A DNA stretch of 34,804 bases from Candidatus Omnitrophota bacterium (GTDB lineage Bacteria > Omnitrophota > JACPQZ01): positions 1 to 34,804 of the forward strand of contig JACPQZ010000042.1 in assembly GCA_016190205.1 (NCBI GenBank), in the 5' to 3' direction. The position numbers and the translations under genes are program-made. Shown here piece after piece: positions 16,656-25,109 of this stretch. Numbering within the stretch: position 1 is the stretch's first letter; the number at the start of each line of letters is the position of its first letter. Below the pieces are notes generated by a model. That model was not told where the DNA came from. It ran no database searches and saw only the letters and a list, made by a program, of their open reading frames with translations.

Positions 16656-18161
16656 ATGACCGAGCTCGTCCGGCTGGCGAGGGATTTTGGCTTTGCAGAT
16701 GAATCCCTGGTGTCGTATGGCCCGGACCGCATCAAGGTTTTTTTTGATCTTACGGCCGCCCCGGCGGGGGACGGCAGGCTCTTTGTCATTGCGGGCATGA
16801 CCCCTCCCCGCGAAGGGGTTGGAAAGTCGAGCGTCGCCCTGGCCTTGACGGATGCCCTCAACCGGCGCGGGACGCGCGCGCTTGCGTCCATGAGGCATCT
16901 CTCATTAGGCGAGGCCGTTGGGAAGGGGCCGGGAAAAGGGTACCTGCCGCGCATAGAGCCTGAAGAGGTCTTTCGCTTCGCGGTAAACCAGGACTCGGGC
17001 CTGGTGGCCTCGTGCCAGAACCTTTTCGCAGCGCTCGCAGATCAGGCGCTAAAGACGGGCGCCTTCGCTCTGGATCCACAGAGGGTTTTCGTGAAGCGCT
17101 GCCACGACCTCTGCGACGACACCCTTCGCCGCGCAGGTTTTGTGCTGGCCGGATCGAGCGAGCTGATGGCCATACTGGCCCTGGTGACGGATCCCGATGA
17201 GGTTGAGTCCCGCGTGGGCCAGATGATCGTGGGGTGCAACACCGCAGGGGGTGCGGTCCGCGTCCGTGACTTTGGCGCCGGGCAGGCGGCCGCGCGTATC
17301 TTAAAGTGCGCGGCGCGTCCCGATCTTATGCGCACGTCGGGCGGTTCGCCCTGTCTGGTGCATACGGCCAGTTTCGCGCATACCTCCCTGGGCTCATCCT
17401 CAATCACCGCCGACCGGATGGCCCTGGCGCACGGGGCCGTCTGCGTGACCGAGACCGGATACGGGTCAGAGCTCGGCCTGGAAAAGTTTTTCGACATCAA
17501 GGTTCGTGCCTGGGGGCGCTTTCCCGAGCGGGTTATCCTGGTGGTCTCGGTGAGCGCCATTCGCGCCCAGGGCGACGGGGAAGAGCTGGATTCAGGAATG
17601 GCCAATCTCGGCGCGCATGTGGAAAACGTAAGGAAATTCGGCTATGAGCCTGTTGTCGTGGTGAACCGCTTTGAATCTGATTCCGCAAAAGATCTGGAGG
17701 CATTGGCCTCCGGGATCCGTGCGTTAGGATTCCTTTCCTTTACTGTCTCCCTCGGTGAGAAGGGGCATCCGGGAATGGACGAACTTGCAGAGGCCCTTTT
17801 TGTAAGAAAAGACGCTTGCTCGTTCACCCTCGGCTATAAACTGGCCGCGCCTCTTCAAGAGAAGGTGGAGTCGGTCGCCCGCACGTTTTTTGGAGCGGAA
17901 GGCGTGGAATTTTCGAATGAGGCTCTTGAGGAGATGGAAAACTTACGTAACGAGGGATATGACCGTTTTCCCGTCATGTTCGTCAAAACGCCCTTTTCCC
18001 TTGGCCATGCATCTTCGCTCAAGGGGCGTCCGAAGGGGTACATGTTACCGGTCAAGGATATTTCGTATTGGGCCGGGGCAGGTGTTGTGCGCGCTGATTG
18101 CGGAGGGGTGCCGCTCATGCCGTCCTTCAAAACGGGCCCGGAAGTGATCAACCTGACATGA
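16656..18161 (+). CDS. fhs: Formate-tetrahydrofolate ligase, divergent
   Basis: AGMTPPREGVGKSSVALALTDAL, SSELMAILALVTDPDEVESRVGQMIVG, CVTETGYGSELGLEKFFDIK; about 501 aa, glycine-rich loop diverged from the canonical form. Confidence 0.85.
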   Translation: MTELVRLARDFGFADESLVSYGPDRIKVFFDLTAAPAGDGRLFVIAGMTPPREGVGKSSVALALTDALNRRGTRALASMRHLSLGEAVGKGPGKGYLPRIEPEEVFRFAVNQDSGLVASCQNLFAALADQALKTGAFALDPQRVFVKRCHDLCDDTLRRAGFVLAGSSELMAILALVTDPDEVESRVGQMIVGCNTAGGAVRVRDFGAGQAAARILKCAARPDLMRTSGGSPCLVHTASFAHTSLGSSSITADRMALAHGAVCVTETGYGSELGLEKFFDIKVRAWGRFPERVILVVSVSAIRAQGDGEELDSGMANLGAHVENVRKFGYEPVVVVNRFESDSAKDLEALASGIRALGFLSFTVSLGEKGHPGMDELAEALFVRKDACSFTLGYKLAAPLQEKVESVARTFFGAEGVEFSNEALEEMENLRNEGYDRFPVMFVKTPFSLGHASSLKGRPKGYMLPVKDISYWAGAGVVRADCGGVPLMPSFKTGPEVINLT

Positions 18162-18781
18162 TCGTTGAAAAATCAGTCCAGCGTTTTATAAAGGAGCTTG
18201 CAAGTCCCAGCCCCGTGCCTGGAGGCGGCAACGTCTCCTGTGTAGTGGCGGCACAAGCTGCGGGGCTCGTTTCGATGGCTTGCCTCATTTCGGCGAGGCG
18301 TGAGGAGGCGCTGCGGAAGAGGACGGCCCTCAAGGAGCTTGCGGCGTCGGCGGACGTGCTTATCGATCTGGGATTAAGCCTTGCCGAGCTGGACGCAGAG
18401 GTCTTCACGCGGCTCATCCAGATTTTTAAAACGCGCTTTCGCAGCTCCGCCGAGAGAAGGCGCAGTCTAAGGGAGGCGCTCTCGTTTTGCGCGGCCGCAT
18501 GTCTCGACCTTTTGCTGCTCGCACGTGAGGGGGCCCTTTTGAGCGCGCGAGCCAGCCGGCTCGCCGGGCATGAGATGCTGTCGGAGATCCACACCGCCGT
18601 CTTTTTATGGGATGCTGCGTTTGAAGGCGCCCGGATCAATACCCGCGCGAATCTCGCGTGGCTTAAGGAGCGCGAGGTTGAGCGGCGGGTCCGCGGCTTC
18701 GTTGAGAAGGTATCCGTATCTTACAGGAAACAGAGGGCCATGACGCTCAAGGCATTGCGCGCGCGGGGTGCGCGTATATGA
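18158..18781 (+). CDS. fchA: Cyclodeaminase/cyclohydrolase family protein (FTCD_C; FchA-like methenyl-THF cyclohydrolase)
   Basis: FIKELASPSPVPGGGNVSCVVAAQAAGLVSMACLIS; between fhs and folD; ATG 18158 overlaps the fhs stop. Confidence 0.85.
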   Translation: MIVEKSVQRFIKELASPSPVPGGGNVSCVVAAQAAGLVSMACLISARREEALRKRTALKELAASADVLIDLGLSLAELDAEVFTRLIQIFKTRFRSSAERRRSLREALSFCAAACLDLLLLAREGALLSARASRLAGHEMLSEIHTAVFLWDAAFEGARINTRANLAWLKEREVERRVRGFVEKVSVSYRKQRAMTLKALRARGARI

Positions 18782-19662
18782 AGACTGGAAAACTTTTGAC
18801 CGGCAAGGACCTGGCCGTCAAGATGCAGGTGCCATTGGGGCAAGAAGTATGCAGACTCACCAGGCGTTTCGGGCGCCGGCCGACCTTGGCGGTCATCCGG
18901 ATCGGTGGGAGGAACCATGCCCAGGCCGCCTATTTGAGAAGCCAGGAGCGGCTCGCGTCCCTTTTAAATATCGGATACCGGCTCATCACGCTCCCCGCGA
19001 GGACAAATGAGGCCCGGCTCCTCCGGGTGATTCAGCGTCTTAACCGTGATGCCGCGGTGTCGGCCATCCTGGTTCTCATGCCGGTCCCCCGGCACATAGA
19101 CGTCAAGCACATCATGCATCACATCCTGCCCGCCAAAGATGCTGAGGGCCTGCATTCTGAAAACCTGGGCCGGCTTGTTATGGAGCGCGATCACGTGGTC
19201 CCGCCCACGCCGGGGGCGATCATGACGCTTCTAAAAAGCTCCCGCGTCAATCTTGCGGGAAGGGAAGCGGTGGTGGTGGGCCATAGTCAGGTGGTGGGAA
19301 GGCCCCTGGCCCTTATGCTCTTGAGGGAGCTCGCGACCACGACCGTCTGTCACATCGCGACCTCCCGGCGCGGGCACCTCAAGAAACATGTTGAGAAGGC
19401 TGAAGTACTGATCGTTGCGGTGGGCAAGGCGGGTCTTATTCCGGGGCGTTGGATTCGAAGAGGGGCCATCGTAGTGGACGTGGGGCTCAACCGCAAGGGG
19501 GGAAGGCTCGCGGGAGATGTTGACTTTGAAGGCGCGCGGAGGCGCGCGAGCCTCATCACCCCTGTTCCCGGAGGGGTGGGCCCGCTCACGGTGACCATCT
19601 TAATGAAAAATGTCGTGGAGTGCTTTAAGTGGCAGCATGGAGTGGGGAGGCATAGGATATAA
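18778..19662 (+). CDS. folD: Methylene-THF dehydrogenase (FolD family), cyclohydrolase residues substituted
   Basis: LLTGKDLAVKM, VVVGHSQVVGRPLALMLL, EVLIVAVGKAGLIPGRWIRRGAIVVDVGLNR, ASLITPVPGGVGPLTVTILMKN; YLRSQ in place of YxxSK. Confidence 0.92.
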   Translation: MKTGKLLTGKDLAVKMQVPLGQEVCRLTRRFGRRPTLAVIRIGGRNHAQAAYLRSQERLASLLNIGYRLITLPARTNEARLLRVIQRLNRDAAVSAILVLMPVPRHIDVKHIMHHILPAKDAEGLHSENLGRLVMERDHVVPPTPGAIMTLLKSSRVNLAGREAVVVGHSQVVGRPLALMLLRELATTTVCHIATSRRGHLKKHVEKAEVLIVAVGKAGLIPGRWIRRGAIVVDVGLNRKGGRLAGDVDFEGARRRASLITPVPGGVGPLTVTILMKNVVECFKWQHGVGRHRI

Positions 19663-19667
19663 ACGCA

Positions 19668-19752
19668 CGGGGTCAGGTCTTGCATTATAAGATTTCCGTG
19701 CCTGATCTGTGCATTTGAATACCAAAATGTGATAATGCAAGACCTGACCCCG
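19668..19752. repeat. REP/MITE-like element with 21-bp perfect terminal inverted repeats
   Basis: CGGGGTCAGGTCTTGCATTAT (19668-19688) and its exact reverse complement ATAATGCAAGACCTGACCCCG (19732-19752), 43-nt interior. Confidence 0.9.
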
Positions 19753-19766
19753 ATGACGAGGGCATC

Positions 19767-20636
19767 ATGACTCTTAAAGAGAAACTTAAGCAGGGCAAGT
19801 TCGTTGTCACGGCAGAGCTCAACCCCCCCAAGGGGACTGACCTCACGCAGCTTTATCAAGGCGTGGACCTTTTAAAGGGCAAGGTAGACGCCTGCAATAT
19901 TACGGATGGGACGGGGGCGCTTATGAAGGCCGCGCCTGTCCCCATTGCCTCCCTGGTTAAGGAGCGGGGGATTGAACCTATCCTCCAGCTTACGTGCAGG
20001 GACCGCAACCGCATGGCGCTTCAGTCGGAGCTTTTGGGGGCCTGGTGCTTAGGCGTCCGGAACATGCTGGCCCTGGGCGGGGATCCCATTCAGATCGGGG
20101 ATCACCCGGAGGCCAAGCCGGTGTATGATCTGGACACCCTGGGACTTATCAAGGCGGCCAAGACGCTTTCACAGGGCAAGGATCTGGCGGGGAAGGAGCT
20201 CACCGGCTCGCCTGATTTCTTTGTAGCGGCAGCCGCCAATCCAGGTGCGGATGATCTCGATAGCGAGATGAGTAAGACGAAGGCCAAGATAGACGCCGGC
20301 GCGGATTTTTTCCAGACCCAGGCGGTGTTTGAGCAAGCCGTGTTCGACCGCTGGTGGACGAAGGTCAAGGGGATAGGAAAACCTATGATCCTGGGGGTCA
20401 TCCTCGTGAAGTCTGTCAAGATGGCTCAATATATGAATAAGCACATCCCCGGAGTTCATATTCCCGACCCGCTGATGAAAAAGCTGGACGAAGCCCCTGA
20501 TAAGGCCGAGGCCTGTGTCGAGATCGCCTCGAGCCTCATTCGTATGGTTAAGGGTGCCGTTCAAGGCGTCCACATCATGGCAATCGGCTGGGAAGACAAG
20601 ATCCCCGCGGTGCTTAAAAGGTGCGGCCTTGGATAA
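19767..20636 (+). CDS. metF: Methylenetetrahydrofolate reductase family protein
   Basis: FVVTAELNPPKGTDL, VDACNITDGTGALMKAAPVPIASLVKERGIEPILQLTCRDRNRMALQSELLGAWCLGVRNMLALGGDP, DFFQTQAVF. Confidence 0.9.
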   Translation: MTLKEKLKQGKFVVTAELNPPKGTDLTQLYQGVDLLKGKVDACNITDGTGALMKAAPVPIASLVKERGIEPILQLTCRDRNRMALQSELLGAWCLGVRNMLALGGDPIQIGDHPEAKPVYDLDTLGLIKAAKTLSQGKDLAGKELTGSPDFFVAAAANPGADDLDSEMSKTKAKIDAGADFFQTQAVFEQAVFDRWWTKVKGIGKPMILGVILVKSVKMAQYMNKHIPGVHIPDPLMKKLDEAPDKAEACVEIASSLIRMVKGAVQGVHIMAIGWEDKIPAVLKRCGLG

Positions 20637-21555
20637 AAGTCTCCGCCACGGCTTCCGCCCGCGCGGGGCTGTGACAGGCGTGGGCAGTGTGGCGTGGACG
20701 GAGCCCGAGCGCGCCCTCGAGGTAATCCTGCGTTATTGCCCTGAAGTCCCTTACTGGCCGCAGCTTCCCTTAAGGGCCCAGTCGGAGGGTATGATTGAGC
20801 AGGCCTTGAGCGGAGCTGAATTGAGCGCCGAGAGTGCCGCTGGATTTTTCTATTGCATGGAGCGGCTCAAGGCGGGCCCGCCCGCCTTTCGTTATTTCAA
20901 GGGCCAGATCACGGGGCCGTGGACGCTGGCGTTTCAAACAAAGAAAAGTCCGGAGGCCGTGGTGGATAGCGTCCGCGCGAAGGCCCTGCAGCAGGCGCGG
21001 GAAATTAAGAGCCGCTCCTTAGTGCCCATCATCTTTTTGGATGAGCCCTGCTTGGTCCTTTTGGAAAAGCCCGCATTTCAGACCGAGAGAGAGAATCTCG
21101 CTCCACTCCTTAAGCATCTTATCGATGAACTGAAGGAGGAGGGGGCCCTGGTGGGAGTGCACCACTGCGCCGATGGCGCGTGGGACCTCATGCTCGAGTG
21201 CGGGGCTGATATAGTCCATTTTGACGCCTTTCATTTTATGGATTCGTTTCTTGAGTCACTGGAGGCCTTGCGCGGTTTTTTTCAGAATGGGGGGTGTGTC
21301 GCATGGGGGATTGTGCCGACGAGAGGCGAGCTCAGGCGGCTCAAAGCGGCAGAACTAGTTGAACGGATCCAAATGGCATTTCGAAAGCTGGCTGAAGTTG
21401 GCCAGGAACCCCCGGCCATTTTTGAGCGTTCCCTGGTCAGCCCGGCTTGCGGTCTTGCAGGTCTCGCCCAGGCGGACAATGTATGGGTTTTTGAAATCTG
21501 TCAGGCGGTATCGAGGCTCTTAAAGAAGCAGTTTAGTATAAAGGAGAAATTTTGA
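20629..21555 (+). CDS. MetE/UroD-superfamily methyltransferase-like protein
   Basis: GAVTGVGSVAWTEPERAL, FRYFKGQITGPWTLAF, IIFLDEPCL, VGVHHCADGAWDLM, VSPACGLAGL; TTG start overlaps the metF stop. Confidence 0.7.
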   Translation: MDKSLRHGFRPRGAVTGVGSVAWTEPERALEVILRYCPEVPYWPQLPLRAQSEGMIEQALSGAELSAESAAGFFYCMERLKAGPPAFRYFKGQITGPWTLAFQTKKSPEAVVDSVRAKALQQAREIKSRSLVPIIFLDEPCLVLLEKPAFQTERENLAPLLKHLIDELKEEGALVGVHHCADGAWDLMLECGADIVHFDAFHFMDSFLESLEALRGFFQNGGCVAWGIVPTRGELRRLKAAELVERIQMAFRKLAEVGQEPPAIFERSLVSPACGLAGLAQADNVWVFEICQAVSRLLKKQFSIKEKF

Positions 21556-22524
21556 ATGAAAACGACCGTAGTGGGAGGGTATCCCAAGATTCTCGAGGAT
21601 CAGCTCCTCCGCAAGACCCTTTGGGAGATTGATCGCGAGGGCGGTAAGGCCAATGGAAAGCTGGAAGAGGCGGTTCAAAAAGTCACGCGCTCCGCGATCC
21701 GCGAACAGGAGGAGGCGGGGCTTGACATTGTTTCCGACGGGGCCATCCGCTGGGAAGATGAAATTACGGCTTCCCTAAGGGGAATGGAAGGCATGGAGTT
21801 TACGGGACTCATCCGTTACTTTGACACGAACGTCCTCTACCGCCAGCCGGTCGTGACGCGTCCCGTAAAGCTCAAAATACCGGCCCTTGCGGCCGATTAC
21901 TCCTTCGCGGTGAAAAACGCGAAGAGGCCGGTAAAGGCTATTATGACAGGGCCCTTCACGATCGCGAAGGCCTCGCGGGATGAATATTACCAAAACGGGG
22001 AAAAGTTTGTTTTGGCCTTCGCGGAGGCCCTTCGGGGGGAGCGCGAGGCCCTCGAGCGGGCCGGGGCCAAAAAGATCCAGATAAATGAGCCATTCCTCTT
22101 AAGCGCCCCAGAAGAGTTTGAGCTTTTCCGCAAGGGGTTCCGGACCCTGGCCGAAGGGGCCAGGGCGGAGCTTGAGCTTTTCTTTTCCTTCGGCGATTTT
22201 TCGAAGGTGTTCCCCAAGATCATGGACGTGTGCGTCTGGCGCGTGGGGTTTGACTTAGGCACGGCGCGAAATCCCGAGCGCATCCTCAAAGACAAGGTCT
22301 GGAAAGGCAGAAAGCTCCTGGCCGGGGTCATAGATGCCCGCAACACGCGCCTTGAGACAAAGGAGGAGCTTCACGGAAGGCTCAAGGCGGCCTTGGCTTG
22401 CGTCGCGTCCCAAGACCTCGAGGTCGCGCCCAGCGCAAACCTGGAATTTCTGCCCCTCGACCGCTGCCGCGCGAAACTGAAGAACTTGGTAAAACTGACT
22501 CGTGATTTTAAGGAGGTTGTTTAA
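21556..22524 (+). CDS. Core-MetE-like paralog lacking zinc ligands
   Basis: VVGGYPKI, EQEEAGLDIVSDGAIRWEDEI, KAIMTGPFTIAKAS, KKIQINEPFLL parallel the next gene; HIC replaced by FFS, PDCGLKTR by PSANLEFL. Confidence 0.78.
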   Translation: MKTTVVGGYPKILEDQLLRKTLWEIDREGGKANGKLEEAVQKVTRSAIREQEEAGLDIVSDGAIRWEDEITASLRGMEGMEFTGLIRYFDTNVLYRQPVVTRPVKLKIPALAADYSFAVKNAKRPVKAIMTGPFTIAKASRDEYYQNGEKFVLAFAEALRGEREALERAGAKKIQINEPFLLSAPEEFELFRKGFRTLAEGARAELELFFSFGDFSKVFPKIMDVCVWRVGFDLGTARNPERILKDKVWKGRKLLAGVIDARNTRLETKEELHGRLKAALACVASQDLEVAPSANLEFLPLDRCRAKLKNLVKLTRDFKEVV

Positions 22525-23526
22525 ATGAGGCCCGTTTCAGAATGTCTTCCCACCACTTCGGTCGGAAGTTTCCCCAAGCCGGAGGAACTTAAAACGGCGC
22601 GCACGCGCTTCACGCGCGGCCAGATTAAAAAAGACGAACTCACGCGGCTCGAGAAAAAGGCCACCGAGTTCTGGATCCGCAAGCAGGAGGAGCTCGATAT
22701 TGACCTTGTGGTCGATGGCGAGATGTACCGCGGCGACATGGCGACTTACTTCGCTGAAAACGTGGGCGGGTGTGAAATATCCGGCCTCGTCCGCTCTTAC
22801 GGCAACCGCTACTACAAAAAGCCCATAGTTACGGGTCCCCTTAAGTTTAAGGGGGCGATCACGGTGGAGTGGTTTAAGTTCGCTCAAGGGTTGACCGACC
22901 GGCCCGTCATCGGGATGTTTACCGGGCCCTACACCATGATGGACTGGTCGTTTATCGAGTATTACAAGACGCGGGAGGAAGCGGCCATGGCCTGGGCTGA
23001 AGTGTTGCACGAAGAGGCCGCGGCGCTCGAGCGGGCCGGGGCCCAGTACATCCAGATTGATGAGCCGGCCGTGAGCGTGCGGCCCGAAGAGATGGACCTC
23101 GCCGTCCGCGCCATGGAGGTGGTGGTGGAAGGCCTCAAGGCCAAGACCATCACGCACATCTGTTACGGGGCTTTTGAAAAGATCTACCCAAAGGTCCTCG
23201 AAATCCCGGTGGACCGGATTGACCTCGAGATGTCCAACTCGGGCCTGGATCTTTTGGAGCACATGAAGAGAAATCCGTTCACGAAGGAGCTCGGCCTCGG
23301 CGTGGTAGACGTCCATTCCCACAAGCTGGAGTCCAAGGATGAGGTCAAGAAACGCATCCGTGATGTGATGAAGTATGTCCCGGCGGAGCGCCTCTGGGTG
23401 GATCCGGATTGCGGATTAAAGACGCGCACGGTGGACGAGGCAATTGAAAAGATGCGTGTAGTGTCGGAGGCAGCGAGAGAGGTCCGCAAGGAGCTCAAGG
23501 TAAAAGGAAAGGTATGCCGAAGCTAG
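22525..23526 (+). CDS. Short (core) cobalamin-independent methionine synthase-like protein
   Basis: LPTTSVGSFPKPEEL, GMFTGPYTMMDWSF, YIQIDEPAVSVRPEEM, THICYGAFEKIYP, WVDPDCGLKTRTVDEA. Confidence 0.9.
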   Translation: MRPVSECLPTTSVGSFPKPEELKTARTRFTRGQIKKDELTRLEKKATEFWIRKQEELDIDLVVDGEMYRGDMATYFAENVGGCEISGLVRSYGNRYYKKPIVTGPLKFKGAITVEWFKFAQGLTDRPVIGMFTGPYTMMDWSFIEYYKTREEAAMAWAEVLHEEAAALERAGAQYIQIDEPAVSVRPEEMDLAVRAMEVVVEGLKAKTITHICYGAFEKIYPKVLEIPVDRIDLEMSNSGLDLLEHMKRNPFTKELGLGVVDVHSHKLESKDEVKKRIRDVMKYVPAERLWVDPDCGLKTRTVDEAIEKMRVVSEAAREVRKELKVKGKVCRS

Positions 23527-24317
23527 CAGCCTCCGACTTTAAGCGCAAGAAGGCCCAAAAAGAGCGCATCATCGTGCTCACGGCCTACGACTATTTCTGC
23601 GCCCGCCTCATTCAGAAGGCGGGGCTGGATGCCATCCTCGTGGGGGATTCTTTGGCAATGGTGGCCTTGGGGTACGAAAATACCCTTCCGGTCACCATGG
23701 ATGAAATGGTCCACCACTCGAAGGCCGTCCGGCGCGGGGCGCCGGATATGTTTATGATCGGCGATCTCCCCTATGAGGCCCTGCGCGGCTCACCCGGAGA
23801 GGCTTTGGAGGCCGCCGAGCGCTTTCTGGAAGAAGGCGGGTGCGACGCGGTTAAAGTCGAGGGCGCTTACCCCGAAGCCCTCGAGGCCGTCCGCCTGATG
23901 CGTAGGAAAAAGATCGAGGTCATGGGACATTTGGGTCTTTTACCTCAAGTTCTTTTAAAAGATGGGAAACCCCTCAAGGCGCAGGGGAGGGATCCAAACT
24001 CAGCCCGGCGCATCTTGGATGAAGCACGAAAGCTCGCTGGTCTTGAAATCTTTAGCCTTGTCCTCGAGTGCATCCCGGCGGACCTGGCGGCCGAATTGTC
24101 CCGGGAGCATCCCTTCCCAACCATCGGTATCGGCGCCGGGCCTCACACCGACGGCCAAATTCTTGTCACCGACGATATCCTGGGCCGCTATGACCGCCTG
24201 AAGCCAAAGCACGTCAAACAGTACTTAAACTCTATAGAGCTCAGCCTGGAGGCCATCTCCAAGTTCAAACAGGAAGTCCAGGCAGGTTCCTTCCCCACCC
24301 AAGCGCACTCCTTCTAA
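23514..24317 (+). CDS. panB: 3-methyl-2-oxobutanoate hydroxymethyltransferase
   Basis: IIVLTAYDYFCARLIQKAGLDAILVGDSLAMVALGYENTLPVTMDEMVHHSKAVRRG, VKVEGA, GIGAGPHTDGQILVTDDILG. Confidence 0.97.
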   Translation: MPKLAASDFKRKKAQKERIIVLTAYDYFCARLIQKAGLDAILVGDSLAMVALGYENTLPVTMDEMVHHSKAVRRGAPDMFMIGDLPYEALRGSPGEALEAAERFLEEGGCDAVKVEGAYPEALEAVRLMRRKKIEVMGHLGLLPQVLLKDGKPLKAQGRDPNSARRILDEARKLAGLEIFSLVLECIPADLAAELSREHPFPTIGIGAGPHTDGQILVTDDILGRYDRLKPKHVKQYLNSIELSLEAISKFKQEVQAGSFPTQAHSF

Positions 24318-24378
24318 GAAACTTTATATAAGTTCCTCGCATTGACTAACTTTATAAAGTCAGGATGGGGAAAAGAGC

Positions 24379-24407
24379 TTTACAATTTGTATCAAATGTG
24401 GTACTAT
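24379..24407 (+). promoter_or_regulatory. Promoter with internal inverted repeat, first TA module
   Basis: TTTACA (24379-24384), 17-nt spacer containing ATTTG-TAT-CAAAT, TACTAT (24402-24407); TGTAG-AAGTG-CTACA just downstream. Confidence 0.6.
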
Positions 24408-24446
24408 TTGTTGTAGAAGTGCTACAGATAAAAGAAAGGAGATTGC

Positions 24447-24683
24447 ATGCCTCCATCTCAACCCAGATTAACCGCCGTAGTGGAAAAACCGCTCTATGAG
24501 GTTGTTGAGAACTTGGCTAAGCGAGACCACATGAGTCTCTCCCAGAAGGTGAGGGACCTCTTGTTAGGGGCCCTTGAGCTCATTGAGGATGCCTCCCTTG
24601 AGGCCCTTGTTGAGGAGCGAAGAAAGGTTTCCAAAAAGGGTTATTCGCTGGCCGAAACCAAGCGCCGCTTTCGGGTTGCGTGA
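24447..24683 (+). CDS. RelB/DUF6290-like antitoxin
   Basis: RLTAVVEKPLYEVVENLAKRDHMSLSQKVRDLLLGALEL; 5' neighbour of a RelE-like gene. Confidence 0.72.
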   Translation: MPPSQPRLTAVVEKPLYEVVENLAKRDHMSLSQKVRDLLLGALELIEDASLEALVEERRKVSKKGYSLAETKRRFRVA

Positions 24684-24689
24684 CCTGTC

Positions 24690-24971
24690 TTGAAGTACGA
24701 CGTTGAAATCCGGGAAGTGGTTTGGGATGACCTCGAGGAGGTCCCTCTGAACTTGCGGGCCCGGATCCTTCGGGCGCTTGAAAGGCGGCTGGCCGTCGCT
24801 CCCTCCAACTACGGCGTCAGATTGAGCCAGTCGCTCGCTGGTCTTTGGAAAATCCGTGTCGGCGATTACCGGGTGGTCTACGAGATCAAAGGTACTCACG
24901 TCACAGTCTGGGCGATTCGCAATCGCAGGGATGTCTACCCTCGAGTTCAGCAACGCTGGCTTAGACCGTAA
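24690..24971 (+). CDS. RelE/ParE family toxin
   Basis: RILRALERRLAVAPSNYGVRLSQSLAGLWKIRVGDYRVVYEIKGTHVTVWAIRNRRDVY; TTG start. Confidence 0.88.
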   Translation: MKYDVEIREVVWDDLEEVPLNLRARILRALERRLAVAPSNYGVRLSQSLAGLWKIRVGDYRVVYEIKGTHVTVWAIRNRRDVYPRVQQRWLRP

Positions 24972-24984
24972 CCTCTCACTCCGT

Positions 24985-25041
24985 CCCATCCGGCACAAAC
25001 ACGATGTCCGACTGGCCGGATATGGCCCAGATGTCGGTGCG
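24985..25041 (-). repeat. Remnant copy 1 of the 3' end of the 898-aa secreted protein gene
   Basis: CCCATCCGGCACAAACACGATGTCCGACTGGCCGGATATGGCCCAGATGTCGGTGCG, near-identical to 25795-25851. Confidence 0.88.
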
Positions 25042-25080
25042 GGTAAATTTCGCTCGTGTAAGCAATCCACCCTGTTATTA

Positions 25081-25109
25081 TTGACAGATATACGTATATC
25101 TGTTATAAT
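25081..25109 (+). promoter_or_regulatory. Perfect consensus promoter filled by a 20-bp perfect palindromic operator
   Basis: TTGACA-17-TATAAT; ACAGATATACGTATATCTGT (25084-25103) equals its own reverse complement. Confidence 0.9.

Noticed and set aside
7905-24212. Antisense ORFs over hflKC, folate genes and panB (e.g. 22537-23322, 261 aa; 17042-17605, 187 aa)
   Set aside because: Shadow ORFs opposite strongly supported genes; low-complexity composition, no motifs.
24349-24360. ACTTTATAAAGT palindrome as an intrinsic terminator for panB
   Set aside because: AT-only stem without a following T-tract; more like a regulatory dyad.
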